Shown: piece by piece, positions 53,646 to 62,244 of the stretch | How positions within the stretch are numbered: position 1 is the first letter of the stretch | Layout of the letters: each line of letters starts with the position of its first letter | Source: Chromatiales bacterium | Lineage (GTDB): Bacteria > Pseudomonadota > Gammaproteobacteria > Steroidobacterales > GCA-2729495 | Assembly: GCA_002729875.1 (NCBI GenBank) | Contig: PBZD01000020.1 | Coordinates: 1 to 64,000, forward strand | Direction of reading: 5' to 3' | DNA length: 64,000 nt | The notes under the pieces: model-generated | Database searches by the model: none | What the model saw: only the letters and a program-made list of their open reading frames with translations | What the model was told of the DNA's origin: nothing | Position numbers and translations under genes: made by a program

Positions 53646-54650
53646 TTAGCTGCCGGCCAGTATCTGGTGCAGTATTGCCATCTGTGCATACATTCTGTTT
53701 TGCGCTTCCTGAATTACAACACTGCGTGGTCCATCAAGCACTTCATCTGCTACCACAACGCCACGGCGTACAGGTAAACAATGCATAAATCTGCAATTGT
53801 CCTGGGTGGTGGCGAACCAGGATTCATCGATACACCAGTCAAGAAGGTCTTGTCTTAGTTCCTGGTCGGCTACCCGATTGCCGTAGTGCCGGGTTGACGC
53901 CCAGGACTTCGCATAAATAATCTGCGCATCTTCAAGTGCTTCGTTGCGATTGTCTGTTTCGTTCACAGAACCTCCCGATAGCTCTGCCGCCTGCCGGGCC
54001 TTGTCCATAATCGATGCAGGCAGCTCATATCCTTCAGGGCGCAGCACAGTAACGTCCATGCCGCGCATGGCGGCCATATGCACCGTTGCTGAAGGCACCG
54101 CCAGCGGCAGTACCCGCGGGTGATAGGCCCAGCTCAGCACAAATTTACCACCGTTGCCCGGTATGCCGAGGTCACTCATCGTTTTCCAGTCGGCAAGACT
54201 CTGACAGGGGTGATTGATTGCCGATTCCATGTTGATTAAGGGTATCTGGCAATATTCACGCATATTATTAAACTCACGGTCGTCAAGATCATGCTCAAGG
54301 TTGCGGCGTTCGGCAAAAGCGCGGATGCCGATTGCGTCAGCATAAGAGGCGATAACCGGCACGGCTTCACGAATATGTTCTGCGGCCGCGCCATCCATGA
54401 CGATGCCGGGACGGGTCTCGATACCGTGGATCGACATATCAGGTGAGATGACGAATGAGCCACCGCCGAGACGCGCCATGGCTGCCTGAAAGGAAGCCAG
54501 CGTGCGCAAAGAGGGGCTCATGAATAACAATGCAAGAACCTTGCCCTCCAGCGCACGCGGCTCGGGGCTGGTTTGCAGTCGGTTGGCCAGTGCCAGTAAT
54601 TCCAGTACCTGTTCACTGCTCAGGTCTGCAAGATCGTTAAATTCCTTCAT
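53646..54650 (-). CDS. argF': N-acylornithine carbamoyltransferase, N-succinylornithine type
   Basis: The 334-residue protein belongs to the transcarbamylases that act on N-acylated ornithine (Xanthomonas AOTCase, Bacteroides SOTCase) and not free ornithine. SPSLRT at 45-50 binds carbamoyl phosphate; HPCQSLAD and HCLPVRR follow. The specificity position after MDG is Ala90 (MDGAAAEH). AOTCase has Glu92 there and SOTCase has Pro90; changing Glu92 to Pro, Ser, Val or Ala is reported to turn AOTCase into a succinylornithine enzyme. The AOTCase-specific carboxylated Lys302 is replaced by Val in RRGVVVADE. I infer N-succinylornithine as substrate. The start follows AGGAA at good distance. Confidence 0.88.
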   Translation of the reverse strand: MKEFNDLADLSSEQVLELLALANRLQTSPEPRALEGKVLALLFMSPSLRTLASFQAAMARLGGGSFVISPDMSIHGIETRPGIVMDGAAAEHIREAVPVIASYADAIGIRAFAERRNLEHDLDDREFNNMREYCQIPLINMESAINHPCQSLADWKTMSDLGIPGNGGKFVLSWAYHPRVLPLAVPSATVHMAAMRGMDVTVLRPEGYELPASIMDKARQAAELSGGSVNETDNRNEALEDAQIIYAKSWASTRHYGNRVADQELRQDLLDWCIDESWFATTQDNCRFMHCLPVRRGVVVADEVLDGPRSVVIQEAQNRMYAQMAILHQILAGS

Positions 54651-54690
54651 GCTCTGTTCCTTGCGGCATAGTCGGCGGTGGTAAAGCCAC

Positions 54691-55845
54691 CTATTTATCA
54701 GGTATCTCGGCCAGGCACTCGATGAGCCGGGCAAAGTGTTGTTCTTCAGTGATTAATGGTGGCAGCAAACGGATCACATACGGATCGGTGCTGGTGCCGA
54801 CGAGTATGTTCAGGTCCAATAGTTCGTTACGGATTTCAACCGCAGGTCGCCGACATTTTAGTCCGAGTAAAAACCCCTTGCCCTGCAGGCTGTCGACGGG
54901 TCCGACCTGGCAATGTGCTGCAATATAGTCCGACAGCACGCGTACATTGCCGATCAGGTGATCACGTTCGATGACGTCAATGACAGTCCTGATGAGTGTG
55001 CAGGCCAGCGGTCCGCCGCCAAATGTGCTGCCAAGATCACCCGGTCCGACTGCAGACGCGATGACATCATTCACCATTAAGGCGGCACACGGAAATCCAC
55101 CGGCAATCGACTTGGCAATGGTGAGCATATCCGGCTCGATGTTATACAGGTCCGTCGCGAATGGTTGTCCGCAGCGGCCCATGCCGGTTTGCACTTCATC
55201 GATGATTAGCAAGGCGCCGTTATCCGCACACGCGTCAGCAATGGCAGTTACGAATGCACTGTTGAGAGCAAAACCACCGGCGAGCCCCTGTACGAGTTCG
55301 AGAATCACAGCAGCCGTTTTATTTGAGATGTTTTCGGCAACCTCGGCGAGAGCATTACGCTCGATAAAATCGACCTCGAACGGTGTGTGCGGGAATCCAT
55401 ACCACTTATCTCGGGCACCCCAGCTCACGGCGCCGGCCGCTGCAGTGCGGCCGTGGAATCCGTGCTTAATCGCTGCAACTCGTGACCGACCGGTTAGTTT
55501 GCAGGCCAGGCGCAGGGCGTTTTCATTCGCTTCAGCTCCGCTGTTGGCAAAGAACACATGATTGAGGCCGTCAGGTGCAAAGTCGGCCAAAGCGTCGGCA
55601 GCGTCGGCGCGAACTTCCATGGCAACGGCGTTGCTCTGGAAAAACACGGCCTGAGCCTGTTCATTCAGCGCCATGAGCATGTCGGGATGTCCGTAGCCCA
55701 GTGCGGCGACTGCGTGCCCTCCGTACAGATCGAGAATCTGTCGCGATTCACACGTCAGGTAAACACCCTGGGCACCGGTTGGTTCAATCGGCAACTGGCC
55801 GTAAACCTTGAGCAGATGCTGGGCCTCGTGTTCGCGCGCGTTCAT
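54691..55845 (-). CDS. argD: N-acylornithine aminotransferase
   Basis: ArgD is a PLP class III aminotransferase making N-acylornithine. The ATG at 55845 gives 384 residues, preferred over a TTG at 55863 inside argC. FFANSGAEANENALRLA binds the cofactor phosphate, IIDEVQTGMGRCG holds the PLP-contacting Asp, and the PLP lysine is in LTIAKSIAGGFPCAA. In relatives the same enzyme also serves diaminopimelate synthesis. Confidence 0.93.
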   Translation of the reverse strand: MNAREHEAQHLLKVYGQLPIEPTGAQGVYLTCESRQILDLYGGHAVAALGYGHPDMLMALNEQAQAVFFQSNAVAMEVRADAADALADFAPDGLNHVFFANSGAEANENALRLACKLTGRSRVAAIKHGFHGRTAAAGAVSWGARDKWYGFPHTPFEVDFIERNALAEVAENISNKTAAVILELVQGLAGGFALNSAFVTAIADACADNGALLIIDEVQTGMGRCGQPFATDLYNIEPDMLTIAKSIAGGFPCAALMVNDVIASAVGPGDLGSTFGGGPLACTLIRTVIDVIERDHLIGNVRVLSDYIAAHCQVGPVDSLQGKGFLLGLKCRRPAVEIRNELLDLNILVGTSTDPYVIRLLPPLITEEQHFARLIECLAEIPDK

Positions 55846-55849
55846 CGTC

Positions 55850-56917
55850 TCATGTCCAGGCAAGTGCCGGTGCAGTCAGCCCGGTCGTTTCATTAAAACC
55901 AAGTTTTCTATTCATCCACTGTACGGCTCCACCGGCCGCACCCTTGACCAGGTTGTCGATGACAACGAACATGGCAACAGAGCCGTCCCGGGTGGCGACA
56001 CCCATGTGGCAGTAATTACTGCCGACAATATTTTTGATTTTTGGCGTGCCATCTTGCACCGAGATAAATTCACAGTCGGCATAAAATTCATGCAGTGCGT
56101 TGCGAATATCATCAGCCGTCTGGTTGGCAGTTAATTTTGCCTGCACAGTCATATGAATGCCGCGCGCGAATGGGCCGGAGTGAGGTACAAAGTGCAGTGC
56201 CGGCTGTCTGCCGGTAATCGCAGCACAGATAGTCTTGACCTCCGGTGCATGACGGTGGTCTAACGGCTTGTAGGCAAACAGATTTGACTGGCGTTCGGGG
56301 TGATGGGTGCCGGCCGCCGGGGTGCGGCCCGAACCGGTGCTGCCGGTGATGCCGCAGGCATACAGGTCGGTTTCCGTCAGGCCCAGTTTGATCAGCGGCA
56401 CGGCTGCAATGAGCAGTGCCGTGGCAAAGCAGCCGGGATGAGCGATATGCGGCTGGTCGGTGGTTGCCAGGTGTTCCGGTATGGCGCTGGCAAATTGATC
56501 CAGCAACTGCGGGGCACCATGCGGCTGGCCATAAACAGCGCTGTAGGCATCTGCGTCGGCATAACGAAAGTCTGCCGATACATCGACGACCGTCAGTTTG
56601 CAGCCGGCCGTATCAGCCTGTTCGATAAATTCTGCGATCAGCGCTGCGCTTGCGCCGTGTGGCGCAGCTGAAAACAGCGCCCATTGGTCACCGTTGTTGC
56701 TATCCTTTAGTACTGAGAGCAGGTCCTGTTTACTGCTGAATACCAGTTCACCCAGTCTGTCCTGCAGTTGCGGAAAAATGTCGCGTATCGGTGTACCGGT
56801 CTGGCTTTCGGACATGACTCCGGCAACTTCAAGCTGCGGGTGTCCCGCCAGCAGGCGCAATAGTTCGCCTGCCACATAGCCGGTACCGCCCAGAACAATC
56901 GTAGCGATGCTGCTCAT
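55850..56917 (-). CDS. argC: N-acyl-gamma-glutamyl-phosphate reductase
   Basis: ArgC reduces N-acylglutamyl phosphate to the semialdehyde with NADPH. The 355-residue protein has the nucleotide motif VLGGTGYVAGELLRLL, the catalytic Cys in AHPGCFAT and HVPHSGPFARGIHMT with the general-base His. It overlaps the preceding P-loop gene by 4 bases, so its translation is coupled to it. Confidence 0.94.
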   Translation of the reverse strand: MSSIATIVLGGTGYVAGELLRLLAGHPQLEVAGVMSESQTGTPIRDIFPQLQDRLGELVFSSKQDLLSVLKDSNNGDQWALFSAAPHGASAALIAEFIEQADTAGCKLTVVDVSADFRYADADAYSAVYGQPHGAPQLLDQFASAIPEHLATTDQPHIAHPGCFATALLIAAVPLIKLGLTETDLYACGITGSTGSGRTPAAGTHHPERQSNLFAYKPLDHRHAPEVKTICAAITGRQPALHFVPHSGPFARGIHMTVQAKLTANQTADDIRNALHEFYADCEFISVQDGTPKIKNIVGSNYCHMGVATRDGSVAMFVVIDNLVKGAAGGAVQWMNRKLGFNETTGLTAPALAWT

Positions 56918-57999
56918 GATGGTTCCCCGTTCAGGTCATTTTTCCCGTCAACCTGTAAATTGATAACTTTGGCGACCGCATCACCGAGCTCGGTGCCATG
57001 GGTAATTGCATTAAATGCCGGCAACCCAAGTCGGTCGGTAATCAGGTTGGTGCCGACCAGGTTGTCGGTCGCAGGTCCGGTTATGACATCAGGACTTAAA
57101 GAAAATTCATCATGCAGCAGTTTAACGCCGCCCCATGCTGCAACCGGATCATTCGCGCAGAGTACGAGACAGGTGATGGCGGATCTAATCCCTTCATCCT
57201 TGAGAATTGCTTCGACACCGTAAGCTCCGAGCAAACCGTCGCCGAGTTCAAAGACGATGACATCCGGTTTGTCAGCTGCCAGCTGGGTTAGCATCATGCG
57301 AGTGACCGGAGGACCATTCTCCTCCGTCGTCGTCACGACACCGAAGTCGGTAAAAATAGCCGTCTGTCGTGCCCCCGCATCTTCCATCGCAAGAATATCC
57401 CTGCGCAGGGATACGCCGGTCGCTTTGAAGGCATCAACCGTATGACCATAATGTCGCAGCCTGCTGACAATGGCGCTGGCGGCGGCAGTCTTGCCCGAAT
57501 CCATGCTGGTGCCGGCCAGCACCACGACGGGTACTGCCCGGGTATCTATTGCAGCATTCATTTCCAGCTGATCTGTACCGGCTCTTGCGGGCACCCCGAT
57601 ACGTTCGCCGAGATAGGGAAATTCGAGTACGGTACCGAGTACTTCGGCATCGAACGGTGGACCAAAGTTGGCATTGACCGAATCGCAGATGCCGATTACG
57701 CCGCCAATGTTCAAAACCTGGACTGTGTCGCCCGGACTGAGTTGGGAGGGCAAATGTCCCGAATAGCCGAACAGCGCCTTACGATGTCCCAGAGCACCGA
57801 CAATAATGTCACCGCGGCGTACCTTGGCCATGCGGCCGCTGGTCAGCTCGAGGGTGTTGTATGAACTCTTGCTGTTGAGGATTCTGACGGCCAGCAGTAC
57901 GCCTTCCTCACAGGGAATTTCGGCACTGACCTGCAACTTGCGCTTTAGTCCCCGGTGCTGGGCAACCGAGGCAATTTTGTCGGCGATCACGGTCTTCAT
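56914..57999 (-). CDS. P-loop protein of unknown function inside the arginine operon
   Basis: The 361-residue protein lies between argG and argC and overlaps each by 4 bases. An N-terminal domain (about 25-130) is rich in beta strands (GDIIVGALGHRKALFGYSG, GDTVQVLNIGGVIGI). From 155 on it has a SIMIBI-like P-loop domain: Walker A GTSMDSGKT at 163-171, a dethiobiotin-synthetase-like ATGVSLRRD, and DVIVFELGDG at 245-254 as Walker B. It resembles DUF1611/dethiobiotin-synthase-type NTPases but I am not sure of the family. Its position implies a step of arginine synthesis. The genes for N-acylglutamate formation and deacylation are missing from the cluster, so either step is a candidate. Confidence 0.8.
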   Translation of the reverse strand: MKTVIADKIASVAQHRGLKRKLQVSAEIPCEEGVLLAVRILNSKSSYNTLELTSGRMAKVRRGDIIVGALGHRKALFGYSGHLPSQLSPGDTVQVLNIGGVIGICDSVNANFGPPFDAEVLGTVLEFPYLGERIGVPARAGTDQLEMNAAIDTRAVPVVVLAGTSMDSGKTAAASAIVSRLRHYGHTVDAFKATGVSLRRDILAMEDAGARQTAIFTDFGVVTTTEENGPPVTRMMLTQLAADKPDVIVFELGDGLLGAYGVEAILKDEGIRSAITCLVLCANDPVAAWGGVKLLHDEFSLSPDVITGPATDNLVGTNLITDRLGLPAFNAITHGTELGDAVAKVINLQVDGKNDLNGEPS

Positions 58000-59222
58000 G
58001 AGGATTGGTCCGATCCGGCGGCAGCGCGGGTTTGCAGCATACCGGTGAGCGATAGAATTTTTGCATAGCCCAGCGCATCAGCTGGCGTCCATTCGCCGGC
58101 GGCTTCACCGTATACGCCTTTGGTGGCAGCCATCAGTGAGTGCTTCGTGGTGACGCCTTCGATAAATACGCTGCCGACCCTGAACTGTACGGTAACTTCA
58201 CCCGTAACAAACCGTTGCGATGACTCAAGCAACGCCTCGATATCGCGGCAGGCCGCATCGAGCTGTTTGCCTTCATGCACGTAGTCACCATAGCTTGTAG
58301 CAACAGAGTCCTTGATGCGGGTTTGCAGGGCACTCAAGGTTAGTTTTTCCAGTTCCCGATGGGCAGTGAGCAGTACTTCTGCGGCCGGGGCTTCAAAAGC
58401 GACCCGGCCCTTGGTGCCGAGCACGGTATCACCGACGTGAATGCCACGTCCGATGCCGAACGGGCCGGCCAGCATTTCAAGTTTTTCGATCAGTGCAACC
58501 GGCTCCATCCTGGCGCCATCGAGACTCACCGGGATGCCGCAGCTGAAGCCGACGATATGCGTCTCGGGTGACAGCGGTTGCTCGAGCGCACCAGGCGACA
58601 GAACCCAGGCCTGTTCCGGGATTGTGCCGTGCGAGTCAAGGGTTTCCCGACCGCCAATCGATACGCCCCACAGGCCACGGTTGATCGAATATTCGGTTCC
58701 CTTGGCCGGAATCGGGTAAGCGTGCTGCTCAAGATAAGCAATTTGCTCAGGGCGCACGAAGGACTGGTCGCGCACCGGCGCGAGCACCTCAAGATTCGGA
58801 TTGATGGTGCGCAGGGCAACTTCGAAGCGAACCTGATCGTTGCCGGCCGCCGTACAACCGTGTGCGACGGTATCAGTGCCGCGTTCGGTAGCGATTTCAG
58901 CCAATAGTTGCGCCTGGATACCACGTTCGGCGCCCACGCACAGCGGATAGAGTTGTCCCCGACGGACATTCCCGGCGATCAGGAAGCGGATCACTCGTTC
59001 GAAAAATATTTCTCGTGCCTCGATGAGCAGGTGTTCCTGTGCCCCGAGCTGCATTGCTCTGGCCTGTAGATCTTCGGCCGCCGCAGCATCGAGTCCGCCG
59101 GTGTTGATACAAACCGTCACCACCGGGCGCTGGTAGGTTTCTTTCAGCCACGGGACACAGAAGGAGGTGTCGAGCCCGCCGGAGAAGGCCAGGATGATCG
59201 GTGATTGAGATTCTTTATTCAT
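57996..59222 (-). CDS. argG: argininosuccinate synthase
   Basis: ArgG joins citrulline and aspartate with ATP. From ATG 59222 the protein has 408 residues and starts near the P-loop AFSGGLDTSFCVPWL. It has GCTAAGNDQVRFE and YSINRGLWGVSIGG, like the Xanthomonas-type enzyme. A GGAA precedes the ATG. An in-frame ATG at 59243 adds seven residues. It is the first gene after argR. Confidence 0.94.
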   Translation of the reverse strand: MNKESQSPIILAFSGGLDTSFCVPWLKETYQRPVVTVCINTGGLDAAAAEDLQARAMQLGAQEHLLIEAREIFFERVIRFLIAGNVRRGQLYPLCVGAERGIQAQLLAEIATERGTDTVAHGCTAAGNDQVRFEVALRTINPNLEVLAPVRDQSFVRPEQIAYLEQHAYPIPAKGTEYSINRGLWGVSIGGRETLDSHGTIPEQAWVLSPGALEQPLSPETHIVGFSCGIPVSLDGARMEPVALIEKLEMLAGPFGIGRGIHVGDTVLGTKGRVAFEAPAAEVLLTAHRELEKLTLSALQTRIKDSVATSYGDYVHEGKQLDAACRDIEALLESSQRFVTGEVTVQFRVGSVFIEGVTTKHSLMAATKGVYGEAAGEWTPADALGYAKILSLTGMLQTRAAAGSDQSS

Positions 59223-59266
59223 GGTTCCGCGTTCCGGGTTCAATAGTCTGGATGTCCTGGTATCAA

Positions 59267-59722
59267 TTAATGATGGGTTTGTTCTTGTAATCGGGCCACA
59301 AGCCGACGTTGCCCGGCAGCGTTGCCTGTGGCAACAAATATCGTATCGTCGCCGGAAACCGTACCGATAATTTCCGGCCAGCCACTGCGGTCCAGGCAGA
59401 CGGCAACCCGCTGAGCGGCGCCGATTGCAGTCCTGATAACAGTCAGGTTTGCACCGGCGGTCTGGATGTCACGAATAAAGTCAGCAAATATGGCTTCATC
59501 ACGCTCCTCGTCAGTTGGCAGGGCATCGGGTGGTGCATACCCCTGATCGAGTTTCATTACGCCAAGTTGCTTCAGATCGCGACTTACACTCGACTGGGTC
59601 GCCTCAATCCCTTGCTGTTGCAAGAGATCTACCAGCACGGTCTGTCGGCCCACGGTCTGTTCCCGCAGGATTCTGAGTATCGCAGCCTGGCGTTTTTCAC
59701 GGGTTTCAATTTCTGCTGGCAT
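59267..59722 (-). CDS. argR: arginine repressor
   Basis: ArgR is the arginine-sensing hexameric repressor. From ATG 59722 the protein has 151 residues. The winged-helix domain carries the recognition segment ATQSSVSRDLKQLG (near 49-62). The C-terminal hexamerisation and arginine-binding domain has the GTVSGDDTIFV signature. Two octamers resembling each other lie upstream at 59731-59758, probably its own operator. It heads the arg operon, which fits autoregulated control. A longer reading to 59788 covers the operator and is rejected. Confidence 0.93.
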   Translation of the reverse strand: MPAEIETREKRQAAILRILREQTVGRQTVLVDLLQQQGIEATQSSVSRDLKQLGVMKLDQGYAPPDALPTDEERDEAIFADFIRDIQTAGANLTVIRTAIGAAQRVAVCLDRSGWPEIIGTVSGDDTIFVATGNAAGQRRLVARLQEQTHH

Positions 59723-59730
59723 ATCATTAA

Positions 59731-59758
59731 ATGCACATAAAAATACTTGTATGCGCAT
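59731..59758. promoter_or_regulatory. pair of octamers upstream of argR
   Basis: ATGCACAT at 59731-59738 and ATGCGCAT at 59751-59758 (a perfect palindrome) begin exactly 20 bases apart, two helical turns. ArgR sites are paired 18-base boxes with about this spacing, so a repressor operator is plausible even though the match to the E. coli ARG box is poor. Confidence 0.45.
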
Positions 59759-59895
59759 ATTATCAATATAAATGGTATTGTCAAGCACTTAGTGCCCTTG
59801 CCCGATACAGGTTTGCCACTGGATTCATTATCGAGATCCTGACCTCGGCCTGCGGTAAACTCCGCGCTCGCAGCATGGACAGGGAGCCTGGTAAC

Positions 59896-60561
59896 GTGAC
59901 AAAACTGCAAACCGTGGAAGTCGAGAGCGGACCGGAACCCGCATCCAGCATTATCTGGATGCACGGTCTTGGTGCCGATGCGCATGATTTCGAGCCCGCC
60001 GTACCGATGCTGCAGCTTGATTCCGGACGGGCGATCCGGTTTGTATTTCCGCATGCCCCGGTCAGGCCGGTGACATTGAATGGCGGTATGCAGATGCGGG
60101 CCTGGTATGACCTGGTGTCGCTCGATCGTAATGCACCGGAAGATGAGGACGGAATTCGTGCCAGTGCGGTCGCCATCGAAGAGTTGATTCAACGGGAACG
60201 GGACCGTGGTATCGCCACGGATCAGATAGTGATGGCGGGTTTTTCAATGGGCGGTGCCATGGCGCTGTTTACGGCTTTGCGTTATCCGGAAAAACTTGCC
60301 GGGGTACTCGCATTATCGACCTATGTTCCGATTGTACGCTTTGTTGAAGCCGAAGCCTCTGCCGCCAATCTCAGCTTACCGATATTTATGGCACACGGAC
60401 AAGTTGATGATGTCGTTCCGTTCAACTTTGCGCGTAATTCACGCAAGCGCCTGCACCAGTTGGGTTATGACGTAGAGTGGCATGAATACCCGATGGCACA
60501 CTCGGTTATTCCCGAGGAACTGCAGCATATAAAAGGATTTCTTGAGCGGATAATTGCTTAG
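59896..60561 (+). CDS. carboxylesterase/phospholipase family (alpha/beta hydrolase)
   Basis: The GTG at 59896, with AGGGAG 9 bases upstream, gives 221 residues, the normal length of the YpfH/EstA-type esterases. IIWMHGLGADAHDFEP is the oxyanion segment, AGFSMGGAMALF holds the catalytic Ser, and the Asp (GQVDDVVPF) and His (PMAHSVIPEE) complete the triad. An ATG at 59875 would add seven residues. The substrate is likely a short acyl ester. Confidence 0.92.
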   Translation: MTKLQTVEVESGPEPASSIIWMHGLGADAHDFEPAVPMLQLDSGRAIRFVFPHAPVRPVTLNGGMQMRAWYDLVSLDRNAPEDEDGIRASAVAIEELIQRERDRGIATDQIVMAGFSMGGAMALFTALRYPEKLAGVLALSTYVPIVRFVEAEASAANLSLPIFMAHGQVDDVVPFNFARNSRKRLHQLGYDVEWHEYPMAHSVIPEELQHIKGFLERIIA

Positions 60562-60583
60562 AATGTTGCCGCGCAGGTGCTAT

Positions 60584-61246
60584 TTATGGGCTGAGTGGAA
60601 CTGCGTAGAACAATATGGAGAAAAAGTGCAGCACACTGCCGGTAAAGACAAACAAATGCCAGATGGCATGATGATAGGGTAGCGTCTTCCAGACGTAGAA
60701 GATCACTCCAAACGAGTAACAAAGTCCGCCTGCCAGCAGCAGGATAAGCCCATTGGTTTCCACTGCTCGCAACATGGGTTTGATGGCAAGCAGCACCAGC
60801 CATCCCAGGCCCAGGTAGAGACCGATCGACACCCGCTTGTAGCGTTTCTTACTGACCAGTTCCATCGCGATGCCGAGGCTGGCAATACTCCAGACCAGGC
60901 CAAGCAGGGTCCATCCCCAGGCACCACGCAGATTGACCAGTGTGAAAGGTGTATAGGTGCCGGCAATGAGCAGGTAGATGGCGGCATGATCGAGCCTTTG
61001 CAGCACCAGCTTTGTCTTTGCGTGGGGGATACTGTGATAAAGCGTTGAGGCGGCATAAAGCAGTATCAGTGTGGTGCCATAGATACTGGTACTGACAATA
61101 TGCCCGGCATCGCCATGCTGCGAAGAAAACATCACCAGCACTATCAGGCCGCCAATACTAAGAAGTAACCCCGCCCCGTGGCTTACCGTATGGGCAATCT
61201 CCTCCCCGATACTGTAGTGACTTTGCATCCGCTCACTGTATACCAT
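60584..61246 (-). CDS. trhA: hemolysin III / TrhA family membrane protein
   Basis: The 220-residue protein has seven membrane segments and the PAQR-like motifs: EEIAHTVSHGAG at the start, STLYHSIPH, LDHAAIYLLIAGTYTPF and, near the end, HHAIWHLFVFTGSVLHF with metal-binding histidines. Family members are implicated in membrane homeostasis and some in lysis. It overlaps the nudC stop by one base. A start at 61228 is also possible. Confidence 0.92.
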   Translation of the reverse strand: MVYSERMQSHYSIGEEIAHTVSHGAGLLLSIGGLIVLVMFSSQHGDAGHIVSTSIYGTTLILLYAASTLYHSIPHAKTKLVLQRLDHAAIYLLIAGTYTPFTLVNLRGAWGWTLLGLVWSIASLGIAMELVSKKRYKRVSIGLYLGLGWLVLLAIKPMLRAVETNGLILLLAGGLCYSFGVIFYVWKTLPYHHAIWHLFVFTGSVLHFFSILFYAVPLSP

Positions 61247-62190
61247 TATCTTGCGGATCTTGGTGAGAGGAATGGTGGCTGGTGCAGGTTGAGATTTTCC
61301 AGTGAGGGCCCGTCGTATTGATCGAACCAGGTGGAAACCAGTTGGTAGGCTATCGAGAACCGGGTCGGCAGGAAGATATCGCCGGAAATAATTTCCTTGC
61401 GTGACACCCAGCGCGCTTCAATCAGTTCTCCGTCGTTAAGTTTAATGTCTTCAGATTGACCCTGGGCATGAAAGCCGATCATCAGAGACGTAGGAAACGG
61501 CCACGGTTGTGATGCGTAATAGGTGACATCACCAGTCTTGATATTGGTTTCTTCTGCAACTTCCCGCCGGATGGCATCTTCAAGGCTTTCACCTGGCTCG
61601 ACGAAACCGGCAATTGTTGAGAATCGCCGTTCGGGCCAGTCGGCCTGGCGGCCCAGAAGTGCGCGGTCTTTATTGTGTACGAGTACGATAACGGCCGGAT
61701 CGAGGCGTGGAAAGCTGCGGTGGCCGCAAACAGGGTCTGTGCAGGCCATGACGAAACCGGCTTCGGACATAAGATTCTGTGTCCCGCAGACGCCGCAGTG
61801 CTGATGATTGTGTTGCCACTCGACCATGGCCTTGGCAAAGGCAGCCAGCCCCGCATCAGCGGCATCAACTAATGAGCTTATTTTTCGCAGACCGACAAAT
61901 TGAGTGCCAGCCCCGAAGTCAGGTTCATCCTGAGTATTGAGTGCGAGGGCAAAAATATTGCGTTTGTCGAGTTTGCCCAGGTAGGTACTGGCGGGCAGAT
62001 ATTGCCTCCAGGCAGCAATATCTGCGGGGGTGAGCAATGCAATGCGTGCTTCAACGATCAGGCACTGATTTTGCCAGATAGCTACAAACCGGCTCGACGG
62101 ATTGGCGCGGGCTTCCTCCAGGGCTGCCGGGTTGCTGCGTAACAAGCTGTGGCGATCGATATAGTCACCGGATAGGAGGATCTCGGACAT
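61246..62190 (-). CDS. nudC: NAD(H) pyrophosphatase / RNA-decapping enzyme
   Basis: NudC cleaves NADH and removes NAD caps from RNA. The 314-residue protein has an N-terminal domain, a zinc ribbon (HCGVCGTQ and DPVCGH), the Nudix box GFVEPGESLEDAIRREVAEE and the NudC-specific SQPWPFPTSLM. All expected residues are present. Confidence 0.95.
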   Translation of the reverse strand: MSEILLSGDYIDRHSLLRSNPAALEEARANPSSRFVAIWQNQCLIVEARIALLTPADIAAWRQYLPASTYLGKLDKRNIFALALNTQDEPDFGAGTQFVGLRKISSLVDAADAGLAAFAKAMVEWQHNHQHCGVCGTQNLMSEAGFVMACTDPVCGHRSFPRLDPAVIVLVHNKDRALLGRQADWPERRFSTIAGFVEPGESLEDAIRREVAEETNIKTGDVTYYASQPWPFPTSLMIGFHAQGQSEDIKLNDGELIEARWVSRKEIISGDIFLPTRFSIAYQLVSTWFDQYDGPSLENLNLHQPPFLSPRSAR

Positions 62191-62244
62191 GTCGGAACCA
62201 TGCCGAAGAAATCAGAGAGACACAAGGATGAATGGCGTGAGGGA

